Assembly: GCF_000346465.2 (NCBI RefSeq)
Contig: NC_034009.1
Location: forward strand, 8,961,251-9,025,250
DNA length: 64,000 nt
Direction of reading: 5' to 3'
Origin: Prunus persica
Lineage: Eukaryota > Streptophyta > Magnoliopsida > Rosales > Rosaceae
In this document: in pieces, positions 1 to 11,026 of the stretch
Position numbering within the stretch: the stretch's first letter is position 1
How the letters are laid out: each line of letters starts with the position of its first letter
Notes under the pieces: generated by a model
What the model saw: only the letters and a program-made list of their open reading frames with translations
Databases searched by the model: none
Told to the model about the DNA's origin: nothing
Made by a program: the position numbers and the translations under genes

Positions 1-138
1 AAGGAAAGGGCTGAAGAGCATAAGCAGCTAGATAAGCGTCTGGATAGAGCGAAGGAGCAGCTAGAGGAGCTAAAGGATCCGATGAATGAGCAGGAGAAGG
101 AGAAGGAGAAGGAGAAGGAGAATCCAATGGAGAAATGA
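1..138 (+). CDS. C-terminal end of a charged coiled-coil protein (5' part outside window)
   Basis: Frame 1 is open from the first base to a TGA at 136-138 and encodes 45 residues. They are almost all charged (K/E/R/D/Q) with leucines at heptad-like spacing. A run of four Glu-Lys pairs follows, coded by a GAGAAG repeat at about 101-120. This looks like the end of a coiled-coil or an acidic/basic tail. The fragment is too short and too low in complexity to name a family. It reads as a terminal exon because it is followed by an AT-rich non-coding stretch. Confidence 0.6.
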   Translation, partial: KERAEEHKQLDKRLDRAKEQLEELKDPMNEQEKEKEKEKENPMEK

Positions 139-544
139 TAACTAATGCCTCTCTTTCCAATATTATGCTTTCCTACACCCTAAACCCTAAACCCCAAACT
201 TAGTGGGTTGTTTGTTTGCCCTAATTGTTTATTAATTATATTTGGTGTGTACCGACTCGGATATGGAAATTTTATTAATTAGATTTGGTTCTATTGTTGC
301 GATTACGTGCTTTTGTTGTTTTTTTTTCCAAGCAATGTCCCACACTTTATTCCAAACCTAAATATGCTAATTCATGCATCAATGTTCAAAGATGTGGAGA
401 CTCAAATTGTAATTATGCTCCCGCAAACTGATCAGTTTTATATTTTTAAAATTCTCAACAGTATTTGGGTGGGCAAGAAGTCCAAAAACTTGCCAGACTG
501 AATCATTTTTGTTGGTCCTTCAAAGAAAGAGGTCTGCTTCTCTC
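139..544. other. Non-coding stretch with telomere-like repeats
   Basis: This is the 3' flank of the preceding gene. Around 175-200 it holds two adjacent copies of the plant telomere-type heptamer (CCCTAAA) followed by a degenerate third. Such interstitial telo-boxes are common near plant genes. The short ORFs here show no recognisable protein. Confidence 0.4.
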
Positions 545-1941
545 TCCTCTTAAGGAATTGAATGAAAGTATGGGAAATCTTGTATGTATGATCCATAATA
601 ACACGAAAATATATCACAAGGTCGGTTTATGCTGTCCACGGCAGCACACTCACCCAAGGATAACTGAATAGACGAGAGCTTCACAAGTTCATATCCAATG
701 ACAATGTGATTAGGATTATAAAGCTTCTCCAGGATCTACCAATTGTCAATGTGAAACAACATTAAAACATCATTTGGAGTTATTTATGTACTAAACAAGA
801 ACACCAAGTGACTAGTGAGGTATCCATGTCTCATTTATGAATTTTATCCTCGCAGAAATTAGATCCAATCAACACAAATGTAAAAAGTTCAGAATGAAGT
901 GACTTATGCACAACAAGAGTTTTACCTCGATTGATGCTTTACAGTGTTCCATTGCAGGTTGCAACTCTCTGACAGAACAAAATGCCTGAGCAAGATTGTC
1001 TTCCGTCAGCAAAGATCAAATCATTTTAAGTCAAGTGTGATCCATTCAGTGTCATATGTGCCCTACGTTGTTCAATAACAGCAACTTATTAGATATTGGC
1101 GTCTAGTACTTATAAATTGCACATTCAAATTAATCAAATAATGACAAAGTATTTCCCAAATAATAACAAAGTGTAGTGATGAATGATCATAATAATTTCG
1201 CTGACGATAAATTCTATCGTACAAAAGTGAAAGGTGGTCACAAACGCACTTCTGCAATGCTCCTATTAAATGCATGGAAAATTGATCTCAGCACCCCAAG
1301 AGAACTTAACGCATCCACCAGTATGATTGTTGAAGATACATCTTTTGAGACTATTGCATCCTGTAATGTGTCAAGTATTGAACACAAGACTTACAGCGTG
1401 CAGATGAACATAGGAAATAGGTGCCCACTAAATTTGGAAAGATCAGAACCAGTTTTCAGACTGTTATACCTTCTGATACTAATCCATGCTTTATTTGCAG
1501 ATGCCGAGGAAGATTCCAGATCGCGATAAGAACAACATTTTAAACAGAGGCCTGGATTTATATGAAAAACGCTATTGATTTGCATATGATGAGCCACTCT
1601 ATCGATGTCTTCAGCCTGTGCGAACATCAAGTGAATGATTACATGAATATAAATCTAAAGCGAGTCGGGAGAATTTGTACTTTCTAGGGAACATACAATA
1701 CCTGAGGATGAGTCTCCATGTTGCCAGCGGTAATGATGTTGGGTAAGAGTTCAAGTTTCCCTTTTTCACAGTCAACAAGAGAGCTCTGCAAGACTATGCC
1801 AGAACAATTCGGTTTGACACAGTGAAAAGCATTTAGGACTAGGTCAGAAAAGTTTATTTTTAAACAACCACTGCACTGACAACGAAATGAGTATTCATCT
1901 TCCAGAAACTTGACTCGGTCCTTACAGTCCCACTGCGCAAC
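545..1941 (-). pseudogene. 5'-truncated SMYD/TPR-SET-type protein gene (post-SET and TPR part only)
   Basis: Four minus-strand exons can be read. The first (1941-1702, after a TTTCTACAG acceptor) encodes QWDCKDR...FRCQCSGC, a cysteine-rich post-SET-type segment. The next (1615-1470, GT donor) encodes the HINPGLCLKC...YRDLESS segment. A third, about 1000-926, encodes LAQAF...AMEHCKASIE. A fourth starts at 735 and encodes ILEKLYNPNHIVIGYELVKL. The order and wording match the C-terminal half of plant SMYD-like proteins with TPRs (At1g33400 type, recalled from memory). No SET, MYND or upstream TPR exons lie between 1942 and the next pseudogene, so the gene lacks its 5' half and should have no methyltransferase activity. 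The last exon loses similarity before the end, so the 3' border is approximate. Confidence 0.7.
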
Positions 1942-2204
1942 CTGTAGAAACAAAACATAGCTTTTACAGTCCCACGTTGGTATTTCAAAATGTGGAAAGG
2001 GCTCTCTACATTCTGTAGATACTATAGCTGCATGAACATCATAATCTTATTCATACTACCAAACTATAGCTGCAATCCACTTTTGTTTGTCTGAATTGAA
2101 CCTAGTGAAAAATGAAAATGTTAGAAAATTTGTTTACTAATGTGACTTATAAGTCCCCTGCAGAAAGATGAAAAGTGAAGATGAACCTGGTGCCTGCAAA
2201 TTAG

Positions 2205-2722
2205 ACGATCATGACTTTATCATAGAGGGAACATGCTGGACTTTGTGGTGGTCTTCTCCTTGCAGCCTATGTAGGAATCTTCTCGGCATCCCTTTGAACA
2301 CCAACTCACTCAGAGTAGTTATGTACTTTTATCTCTTCAGGGAGCATCCTGAGCTGCTTGCAGTCGGTAATCCGCAAACTTCTAAGCTTTGGCATTGCAC
2401 TTTCTTCAACTTCTAACTCCTCCAAAAATTCTAAGAGTTCAAGCTCTAGAAATTCAAGTTGAGGAAAACCATTGGCAGAAAATTTCAGTTTCTTTCCATC
2501 GTAAGAAGAAGTTTTTAGGCTTAGAACAAATAGATAAGACAGCTTCTCAAGTATCTCCAAAGGATCAGAGACAAGACAGAACTGATGCAAGATTAATTGG
2601 TTGAGATATGGTGGGAATTCATGCGGGTTAGGTAGGTTTCCTATCACTCCGCTCAGATGCAACTTTATGACACAGCGAAGAGATGAAAGTTCAGGGAGTG
2701 ATGGAAACACAGTATCAGCAGA
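2205..2722 (-). pseudogene. Fragment of a CC-NBS-LRR disease-resistance gene (C-terminal LRRs)
   Basis: The minus-strand frame 2710-2306 encodes 134 residues of imperfect leucine-rich repeats (FPSLPELSSL, LPNPHEFPP, LEFLELELLEF, KLRSLRITDCKQL) as in RPP13/RPP8-like intracellular immune receptors. The frame then stops. A one-base shift restores the usual tail (ELVFKGMPRRF...LQGEDHHKVQHVP), which ends in a stop near 2205, so there is a frameshift. No NB-ARC domain is present. At the upstream end the fragment runs straight into the copia RNase H remnant near 2716-2722. It is a dead piece, probably cut by the retroelement insertion or by later recombination. Confidence 0.75.
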
Positions 2723-2938
2723 TATCTGCCAATCCAGTGTTCCATGACAGAACTAGACACATTGAAATCGATTGTCATTTTATCAGGGATAAAATTCTGG
2801 ATAGAACAGTGGTTACAAGATATATTTCATCCCAACAAGTAGCAGATGTGTTTACGAAGGCCTTGGGAAAAGAAGATTTTTCGGCTATGGTGTACAAGTT
2901 GGGAGTTCACAATATTCACTCTCCAACTTGAGGGGAAG
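2716..2938 (+). mobile_element. Truncated 3' end of a second Ty1/copia copy (RNase H tail and polypurine tract)
   Basis: This segment nearly duplicates 9658-9874, the RNase H end of the complete element: SANPVFHDRTRHIEIDCHF, QVADVFTKALGKEDF, the stop, and a purine-rich tract. It differs by one missing CAA codon and a few substitutions. It ends exactly at the LTR that starts at 2939. That LTR therefore serves as the 3' LTR of this remnant and as the 5' LTR of the element downstream. The arrangement is remnant-LTR-internal-LTR. Confidence 0.85.
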
Positions 2939-3143
2939 TGTTGAGAAGTCAACTAAATCCCAATATATTTGGGATTGAGTGATTAGCCAAATTATATGTA
3001 ATTGATTGTACATGATTTGCTTTCCTTTATTAGTCTCTTGATTGTAGGAAACTTGGGTATAGATACCCTTGATACTGTAAAGAGAAAATAATCCAGTAAT
3101 CAAATATTCTTCCTTTGATTACAATTTTACATGGTATCAGAGC
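2939..3143 (+). repeat. 5' LTR and primer-binding site of the copia element
   Basis: The LTR spans 2939-3131, starting TG and ending CA. The primer-binding site begins at 3132. Compared with the 3' LTR it shows G/A, T/A and G/T differences and no length change. It is shared with the truncated copy to its left. Confidence 0.92.
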
Positions 3144-3743
3144 AGGAGAAAACCGAGCTCCTGTTTTTTCTCTTTACCGTAAAAAATCCCAGCTTCCTCC
3201 TTCTTTGTTTTCGTTAGCTCTCTACCATGGCTAATGACAAAGAAGTTGAAACTTCTTCCAAGTATGGAAACAAGTCTGAAGTTTCCAACCCTTTTTTCAT
3301 TCATCACTCTGACCATCCTAGCATGGTTCTTGTATCCAAACTGTTGAATGGAGACAACTATGGGATATGGTGTCGTTCCATGCGAATCTCCTTGAGTGCC
3401 AAAAACAAACTTGGTTTTGTTGATGGCACTGTCAAGAAGCCTTCAAAGAAAACCGATCCTGATGAGTCTCTCTTTGGCAACGTTGCAATGATATGATCCT
3501 ATCTTGGATCTTGAATTCCCTTGATCAAGACATAGCTGATAGCGTTATCTACTCTGACACTGCTCAGGATATATGGGAAGATTTGAAGGAGTGTTTCTCT
3601 CAAAGCAACGTTCCTCGAATTTTCCAGATCCAACGTGACATTGCTTCCCTTACTCAAGATCAAATGTCGGTGCTTATTACACAAGACTTAAGGGGCTATG
3701 GGATGAGTTGGCATCATACAGTGATGTGCCGACTTGTATCTGT

Positions 3744-6086
3744 TGTTGAAGGAAAATTGTGATCTTCCTAATATAATTTCACCACCACTAATTAAATAAT
3801 GGGGTTTTATTATTTTAGGTTCGACCCATTCGAGAAGCAAGTCTCTTAATTACAATCCCTCGCTTCAAGGGAAAACCCGCTGATTCCATCATAAAGAAAC
3901 AGAACGTGTGTGTTTGATTTTGCAGCTGCTCCCAAGTCCAACCTCAGGATGCCTACGTATCCCTTGCGGGAATCAAGCCACTCGTAGTTCAAAATTGATT
4001 TGGGAATTAATGGGTAAGTGTGGCCCACTAATTGAGAATTTGTGTCTTTGGGACAATTTGGAGATTTTCATAGATAGATGACCTATGGGAAAAATTGAAA
4101 ATTAATGGGTAAGTGTGCCCACTAATTAAGAATTTGTGTTTAAGATATTTGAATTTAATCCCATTGGAATTTTCATGGTTAGATGACTCATGAGAAAAAT
4201 TGGAAATTAATGGGTAAGTGTGGCCCATTAATTGAGAATTTGTATTTGAGAGATTTGAATTTCATCTCATTGAAATTTGCATGGATAGATGATCCATGGA
4301 AAAAGTTAGATGGTGTTGTATCATTTCTCTTATTGTCAATGTCCGAGAAAAATAATGAGCAATTTTAATTAACCCACTAATTTTCTAAAGTTGACATTAT
4401 TTGCACTTGGGTCCAAATATGGCTACGAGGATTGTTGAATTAATCCATTAATCATATGATAGAAAATTTGGGCATCTGCAAATTTAATGGGCAAACATTT
4501 GGATCACACATTAAATGGGCTTTTGAGAGTTAATGTGCAATTATTTTTTGACAGCCCATGATCCTATTTTGGGCATTTGATGTTTGTTGTCAGTTAACCC
4601 ATGAGCAAAGAGCCCAGAAAACTTTGATCCAGCCGGCGATTGAAACAACCTGATAGCTATCCAACTCTTTGTAGAGTTTGTTTCTTAGTAAAATCAGACC
4701 TTGCAGTCCCATCTTTATCTGGAATACTTGTGATTAGTCCGAATTAAGAGCAAACATTGTTACTGTTCAGTCTTTAAAAAAAAGTACACGAAGTCCCAAT
4801 CGGTACAGAGCCTTTGCAAACAACGGGAGAAAACCAGAAGAAAAACTGCCGCAACACATCAAGAGGTTTCAGACTTTTTTTTGTCTTTTTCCTCTTTTTT
4901 CCTCTGCAACACCAAGTTTCTTGTGTCTTTGTTTTTCTTTTCTTCCAATCTCCAACAAAGTGGCGTCAGCCACCTCCTTCTTCTTTTTTTGCTTTGACTA
5001 CTTTTTTTTTTTTTTTTTTATGACGGTAGCAAACCTCTTTTTTTTTTATTTATTTATTGTCATACATCATGATCTGTATTTTGGTTGTTTGCTAAGAAAC
5101 CAACAAATGGGGCATTCAATGCATGGGCTGCCCCAACGTGGCCCTTCCCAAGTTCTGCTTCTTTTCCCTTTTTTTTTATACCCATGTTTTCTTTTGGCTG
5201 GCACCTTTCTCTCCTTTTAACCCAGCGACACCCACGAAGTGGCGTACAGCCACCTTCTTTCCTTTTTCTTTTTTTTTCCGGTGGCTGTCTTTTTTTGTTT
5301 GTTGTTGCTATATGCAACACCAAGCCCTCCTCCCGAAACGGGGCTGTTTTCCTACTTTAATTTTTTCCTGTCTGTTGTGATTGTGTGCCCAACAAGAGGA
5401 TCATCCAAGAGAGTTCAGTTTATGAGTTTGACACTCAAAATGGATTTAGTTTATGGGGTTTGTACCCAAGCATGGAGGCTCGCTCCGCATAGCATGGAGA
5501 TTTGCTCAGCAAAGTATGGAGATTAGCTCGGCAGAGCATTATCAATTTGTGGGTTGCCACCCAACATGAACTGCCATCCATTTGTTTGATTTGTGGGTTG
5601 CCACCCATAATGGATTGATAATCCATATAATTTAGTTTGTGGGTTTCATTCCCAAGCACGGAGACTTCAAGAGAGGAACTTTGTTGAAGATGCAAAAACA
5701 TAAATGTGTTGAGACGAAGAGGCTCACCTTCTTGAATTGAAACTGGCAGTTTCATTGATTTGGAGCATTTGGTTTGCTCGGTTTCACAAGCTTTTTTTTC
5801 TCTCCAACCTCACGGCTGCCTCTCCTGCCTTTGTGGTCTTCCAGGCCTCCTCCCTTTTTTTCTTTTCTCTCCTCCTTTCCTGCAGCACCTCCCCCTTTTT
5901 TCCTTTTTAGTGCAGAATATTTATACTGAAAACTGAATAATCAGCTCCCCCAAAAATAGGAGCCACTAAACTCTCTTAAACGTTTTCATTGGTTTAGACC
6001 CTCACCTTTTTCCAAACTTCCCCCCCCCCCCCCCCCACCTATCCAATCCACGTTCCAATATTTTTGTGATTTTTTTTATTCCAACA
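3744..6086 (-). mobile_element. Antisense solo LTR (about 2.34 kb) inserted in copia gag
   Basis: The insert reads TGTTGAAGG...TTCCAACA on the plus strand, so on the minus strand it starts TGTTGGAA and ends TTCAACA, typical LTR ends. The flanking pentamers are TCTGT (3739-3743) and CCCGT (6087-6091). Both are one transition away from CCTGT, which would complete the expected gag codons, so they look like an aged 5-bp target duplication. No coding domains and no second LTR are present. This fits a solo LTR of a large Ty3-type element left after LTR-LTR recombination, but the family assignment is an inference. It contains T-rich tracts and a C-tract at about 6020-6036. Confidence 0.72.
4006..4310. 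repeat. Three tandem units of about 100 bp inside the solo LTR
   Basis: A unit starting ATTAATGGGTAAGTGTG and containing CCCACTAATTGAGAATTTGTG recurs at 4006, 4101 and 4206. Each copy is followed by a diverged AT-rich spacer with ATAGATGA(C/T)C-type sequence. The spacing is 95 and 105 bp. The array lies wholly inside the antisense solo LTR. Confidence 0.8.
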
Positions 6087-6478
6087 CCCGTGGTGCCATG
6101 AAAGATCACGCTGAACGTGATGAGAGGAATAGGGTGATGCAATTTCTCATGGGTCTGAATGATTCATATTCTGCAGCTCGTGGACAGATTCTTCTTATGC
6201 AGCCCCTACCATCCATACGCAACATCTATTCTTTAATTTCCCAAGAGGAGAAGCAACGACAACTGGGGACTCCCCATACTACCTTGGAACCTGCTGCAAT
6301 GGCTATTTGCCAACACCAGGGACCTTCGAATTCTAATCGCAAGCCTCTTCACTGCACTCACTATGATCGGGATCATCACACAATTGATACCTGTTATAAA
6401 CTTCATGGCTATCCTCCCGGGCATCGACTGCACAAATCCAACTAAAACAAGAAAGGCTCAAGTTCCTCTGCCAATCAC

Positions 6479-7700
6479 GTGCAGAACAATCCCACTATGC
6501 AAGAATTGAAGTCTGCCATGCCCAACCTATCTGACAGTGATTATCAACAAATTCTTACCATGATGAATGATAAGAAAGAGCCACAAATAAACTCTGCAAG
6601 TTTGTCATATTATCCTTTACCTTTACACCGCTGGCTGATTGATAGTGGCCCAACAGATCATATTACATCCACCTCACATTCTTTTACGTCCACAAATAAC
6701 AACCCTTCCATTCCACCAGTTGTATTGCCTAGCGGTGAAAAGGCTTCTATTATTTCCGTTGGGAATGCCTCTCTCAACTCAGCTATTTCTTTAAACAATG
6801 TCTTGTATGTGCCTAGCTTCAAAGTTAATTTGATGTCAGTAAGCAAACTTACACAAGGACTTCATTGTTCCATCTTTTTTTTTTTTTTTCCTAATTGGTG
6901 CATTTTGCAGGACTTGGCTACGAGGAAGACGATTGATCTGGGTAAACAGCAAGGAGGTCTTTACTACCTGGTTTCTTTGGCATCAGACAAGCCTTCCCTT
7001 CTCCAACCATCTTGCAACCATGCTCATGCCTCAACTCACCTCTGGCACAGTCGTTTAGGCCATCCATCATCTTCTCGTTTACAATTTTTAGCTAAGAATG
7101 TTTTAAATTTCCCTTTTTCAAATCATGCTTGCGAGGTTTGTCCCTTGACAAAGCAAACTCGATTACCTTTTAATTTAAGTTCTATTTCCTCTTCTAAACC
7201 ATTCTCTCTTATTGATTGCGACATTTAGGGGCCACATAAAACTGCATCTTTTTCAGGGGCCCGTTATTTTCTATCTATTGTAGATGATTTTACTAGGTTC
7301 ACATGGTTATTTCTCATGCAAAATAAATCTGAAACACAGAACCTGCTTAAATCATTTTTTGCCTTTGTCCAAACACAATTCCATACTCAAGTACAACAAA
7401 TATGCATTGATAATAGAGGTGAATTTTCTTCCATTCGTTGTTTCTTTCATGAACATGGGGTCATCTATCAACATACTTGCGTCTACACACCACAATAAAA
7501 TGGTGTTGTAGAGCTCAAGCACCGACATATCATAGAGATGGCTAGGGCTTTACGTTTTCAGGCAAATCTCCCTATTTCATTTTGGGGAGAGTGTGTTCTC
7601 ACCGCCATTTAGTTGATTAATCGTCTACCCACTGCCCTTTTATCCAAGATATCCCCCCATATGAGAAGCTGTACCATAAACCTCCTTCTTATACCCACCT
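6479..7700 (+). pseudogene. copia protease, GAG-pre-integrase and integrase, with stops
   Basis: The frame 6479-7228 carries an aspartic protease site changed to DSGPTDH (the family norm is DSGATDH). It then carries the GAG-pre-integrase motif LWHSRLGHPS and the CEVC part of the integrase zinc finger. A TAG at 7226 ends the frame. The integrase core follows (FLSIVDDFTRFTWLF, CIDNRGEFSS) across stops near 7497 and 7610, where the usual W-Q-NGVVERKHRHI reading can still be made out. The Pro in the protease site and the stops make it inactive. Confidence 0.88.
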
Positions 7701-8309
7701 CCGCATTTTTAGTTGTTTAGCCTATGCCACCATTGTCCAACCTTCCCATAAATTTGATCCTAGAGCCAAGCGATGTGTTTTTCTCGGTTACCCTTTCGGT
7801 CAAAAGGCCTACAAATTATTTGATCTTACCACCAAATTTTTTTTTACCAGTCGCGATGTCGTTTTTCATGAGAGTCACTTTCCTTTCCAAACTCTACCTT
7901 CTTCCTCTCCCACGGAACCTCCACCTCCTATTTTACCTCTTCCTTTATCTGATTTGTCATCTCCTCCATGTATATCTCCTGACCTACACTTCCCACGTCC
8001 TCCATCTCCTTCTACCCCACCCGATCTCACGGCTTCTTTTGACACCGCTGCCCTTATTTTCCCTCCAACACCACTGTCGTACCAGCCCCATCACAACCTT
8101 CTTCTCCTTCTGCACCACCAGCCTCCATCCGCCACTCTCTTCGCCACAAGGTTAAACCAGCTCATCTCCAAGATTATGTTTGCTCACAGGTTACTTTACC
8201 CACGCTTGACCAATCGTCGGATCCTTGCCATGTCGCACAAAAGGTACTTGTTATCCCATTTCTAATTTTCTTTCTTATCACCGCTACTCACCATCACACT
8301 TTACTTTCA

Positions 8310-9867
8310 TTGCCAATATTAGTCGGCCAGTGGAACCTAACACTTTTGCGGAGGCTGTTTTTGATCCACACTGGCAAGAGGCCATGCAATCTGAACTTGC
8401 AGCTTTGGAATCCAATCACACTTGGTCCCTCACTTCTCTTCCCCCAGGGAAGTAACCCATTGGATGCAAATGGGTCTATAAAATCAAGCATCGTTCCGAT
8501 GGCACAATTGAGCGCTATAAGGCTCGTCTCGTGGCCAAAGGATACACTCAAACTGAAGGTCTTGACTACCATGACACATTTTCTCCTACTGCCAAGATGG
8601 TTTCTGTTCGGTGTGTTCTTGCTCTTACCGCTGCCCACAACTGGTCTTTCCATCAACTTGACGTCCACAATGCATTCCTCCATGGCGATTTACATGAGGA
8701 ACTCTATATGTCACCTCCTCCTGGTCTTCGGCGACATGGGGAGCATTTGGTATGTCGCCTTCACAAATCCTTGTACGGATTGAAGCAAGCATCTCCCCGA
8801 TGGTTTTCTAAGTTCACTGAAGCCATAAAGCTGCTGGTTTCACTCAGTCCAAAGTCGATTATTCGCTTTTTACCTGCAAAAATGGCAAGTCCTTCACCGC
8901 TCTTTTGATCTACGTTGATGACATCTTGATTACAGGAAATAATTTGCTTGCCATTGATGCTCTCAAGCGATTTCTTAATACTCGTTTTAAGAGCAAAGAC
9001 CTTAGTGATCTTAAATATTTTTTAGGCATTGAGGTCTCACGTTCCAGGAAAGGTATTTCTATTTGTCAAAGGAAATATGCACTGGACATTATTAAAGATG
9101 GAGGGGCTTTGGGAGCACGTCCAGTAAACTTTCCCATGGAACAAAATTCCAAAATTTCTTATGATACAGGTAAGATACTTCATGATCCAGTAAAGTATAG
9201 ACGATTGGTGGGACGTCTGATTTATCTCACCATAACAAGACCTGATATTACGTATTTAGTACATATACTCAGTAGATTCATGCATGAGCCTTGCAAGCCA
9301 CACTTAGATGCCGCCATGAGAGTTTTGAGGTATCTGAAAAGTACACCAGGACAAGGACTCTTCTTTCCTGCTGGAAATGAGATGAAGTTGACGACATACT
9401 GTGACTCAGATTGGGCGGGATGTCCAACCACATGAAGGTTAACAAGTGGCTATTGCGTCTTTCTTGGAAATTCTTTGATCTTATGGAGAACAAAGAGACA
9501 AAAAACAGTATCTCTTTCTTCAGTAGAGGCTGAATATCGTGCAATGACAGGTTTTTGCTGTGAAATTACTTGGTTGCATTATCTATTGCAAGACCTACAA
9601 CTCCCAGACCCAGGACCAACTACTTTACACTGTGATAACCAAGCTGCGCTGCACATATCTGCCAATCCAGTGTTCCATGACAGAACTAGACACATTGAAA
9701 TCGATTGTCATTTTATCAGGGATAAAATTCTGGATAGAACAGTGGTTACAAGATATATTTCATCCCAACAACAAGTAGCAGACGTGTTTACGAAGGCCTT
9801 GGGAAAAGAAGATTTTTCAGCTATGGTGTGCAAGTTAGGAGTTCACAATATTCACTCTCCAACTTGA
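8310..9867 (+). pseudogene. copia reverse transcriptase and RNase H, with stops
   Basis: RT similarity starts near 8330 (EPNTFAEAVFDPHWQEAM) and runs through a stop at 8453, the [11 protein letters not shown] block, [30 protein letters not shown], a frameshift near 8840, and the catalytic YVDD at about 8911. YLTITRPDITY and the HLDAAMRVLRYLK block follow. A TGA at 9433, where the family has Arg (CGA to TGA), separates RT from RNase H. The RNase H part includes SSVEAEYRAM, LHCDNQAA and FHDRTRHIEIDCHFIRD, ending at 9867. The decay is mostly point changes, including C-to-T at CpG. Confidence 0.92.
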
Positions 9868-9874
9868 GGGGGAG

Positions 9875-10067
9875 TGTTGAGAAGTCAACTAAATCCCAAT
9901 ATATTTAGGATTGAGTGATTAGCCAAATTATATGTAAATGATTGTACATGATTTGCTTTCCTTTATTAGTCTCTTGATTGTATGAAACTTGGGTATAGAT
10001 ACCCTTGATACTGTAAAGAGAAAATAATCCAGTAATCAAATATTCTTCCTTTGATTACAATTTTACA
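9875..10067 (+). repeat. 3' LTR of the copia element
   Basis: The 193-bp LTR starts TGTTGAG right after the polypurine tract at about 9866-9874 and ends TTTTACA. It matches the 5' LTR almost base for base. The sequence after it (GAGAAAGAG) has no twin before the 5' LTR. Confidence 0.93.
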
Positions 10068-10456
10068 GAGAAAGAGTATGTTGTTTTATTTTTAGCACGC
10101 TTCTTTGTCTTGAAGTGATTAAATAAGTGTTAAAAAGTTGGATAAAAGTTGTATCAAATCAGGTAATAATAACTTATCCACAACATGTTTTGTGATTAAT
10201 ATGCAACTACTAAGAGTTCCTCTTCCAATTTTCTTTCTGGATCAATACTTTATAAGGAATCTGCACAAGCAAACACTGTAAAAATGAAAACGAAATGGAT
10301 GTCACTATTTTGCCTGCAAATTCTGAGTGGAGAGAAGTTCAAATAATTCACACACGCACACTCTGTGTGTGTCTCTGCAGAATCTTTACAGGGCTGGTTC
10401 TGCTTTGTTCCTTTCTATCTTCTCCTTTTACAAAAGACCAAAACCCATGCAAATGC

Positions 10457-10457
<1 letters not shown>

Positions 10458-10508
<51 letters not shown>
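10458..10508. repeat. CT microsatellite
   Basis: About 25 uninterrupted CT units. The short ORFs over it are Ser-Leu artefacts. Confidence 0.95.
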
Positions 10509-10509
<1 letters not shown>

Positions 10510-11026
10510 AAGAAGCAAAGAAGAAAAAAAAAAACTATACCCAAATAGTTCCCCCTAGGACATGTCTTCAGGGCTCTGCTTTATCCCCAAATCGAACATG
10601 ATTGGATTCCTCATTTGGTAATGAATAACTATCAAGTCACCTCATGGAACAAAAGCCTACTCTGCCTTCCACTATATAGCTATATAGTGTTAAGTGTTGT
10701 TGTGCATCTAGGTACTTGGTTCTTCATCCAACTTGTGTCTTAGTAGTCCTGTGATCTGTCTACATGGTACTTATATACAGTACTTATACAGTCCTGTGAT
10801 CTTCATCCTTTATAGATCGATATATACAAAAGGAAGCTTCAATTGAGAGATTCCTTAAATATAAACCACTCCATGTTGTATTTCAATAATTCCATCATCT
10901 AATTTCAAGTTTTAATGGAATTACAAATCGTTTTAGTAAAAATAAAGAAAATCATAAATTACTAAATCATTTGATTGCTTTGACATAAACATGTTCGAAG
11001 AATATAAGTCCCACATTGGAAACTTA

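Larger units (their letters stand above)
3227..6445 (+). pseudogene. copia gag, frameshifted and interrupted by a solo LTR
   Basis: The reading starts at the ATG at 3227 (MANDKEVETSSKYGNKSE) and carries the plant copia gag pattern: HHSDHPSMVLVSKLLNG, YGIWCRSMRISL, then IWEDLKECFSQSN. A one-base shift occurs near 3480-3493. A second, near 3700, breaks the usual YWDELASYSDVPTC reading. Coding similarity stops at 3743 and resumes at 6087 with GAMKDHAERD, MQFLMGLNDSYSAARGQILLMQPLPS and a zinc-knuckle-like CTHY...HTIDTCYKLHGYP, in which the second cysteine of the usual knuckle is Tyr. The interruption is exactly the solo LTR at 3744-6086. This gag cannot make a functional capsid. Confidence 0.88.
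2939..10067 (+). mobile_element. Degenerate Ty1/copia LTR retrotransposon
   Basis: Both 193-bp LTRs begin TGTTGAG and end TTTTACA, and they differ at about three positions. The 5' LTR is followed by the primer-binding site TGGTATCAGAGC at 3132, complementary to initiator tRNA-Met. The 3' LTR is preceded by a polypurine tract (AGGGGGAG). The internal order gag, protease, integrase, reverse transcriptase, RNase H is that of Ty1/copia. Every coding part is broken by stops or frameshifts, and gag is split by a solo LTR of another element. The few LTR differences suggest a fairly recent insertion that decayed quickly or came from an already defective copy. No TSD is visible, because the 5' flank is the tail of another copy. 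Confidence 0.93.

Noticed and set aside
1176..1529. 117-residue plus-strand ORF
   Set aside because: It overlaps the minus-strand SMYD-type exon at 1470-1615, which has clear family similarity. The plus reading has none.
4814..5380. Several overlapping ORFs in the solo LTR
   Set aside because: Phe-rich products of T-tracts inside a non-coding LTR. No domain similarity.
7724..8265. Pro/Leu/Ser-rich ORFs between integrase and reverse transcriptase
   Set aside because: They are the frame-shifted variable linker of the copia polyprotein, not separate genes.
10295..10601. ORFs over the CT microsatellite
   Set aside because: They are Ser-Leu repeats made by the dinucleotide run in all frames. 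No promoter or family.
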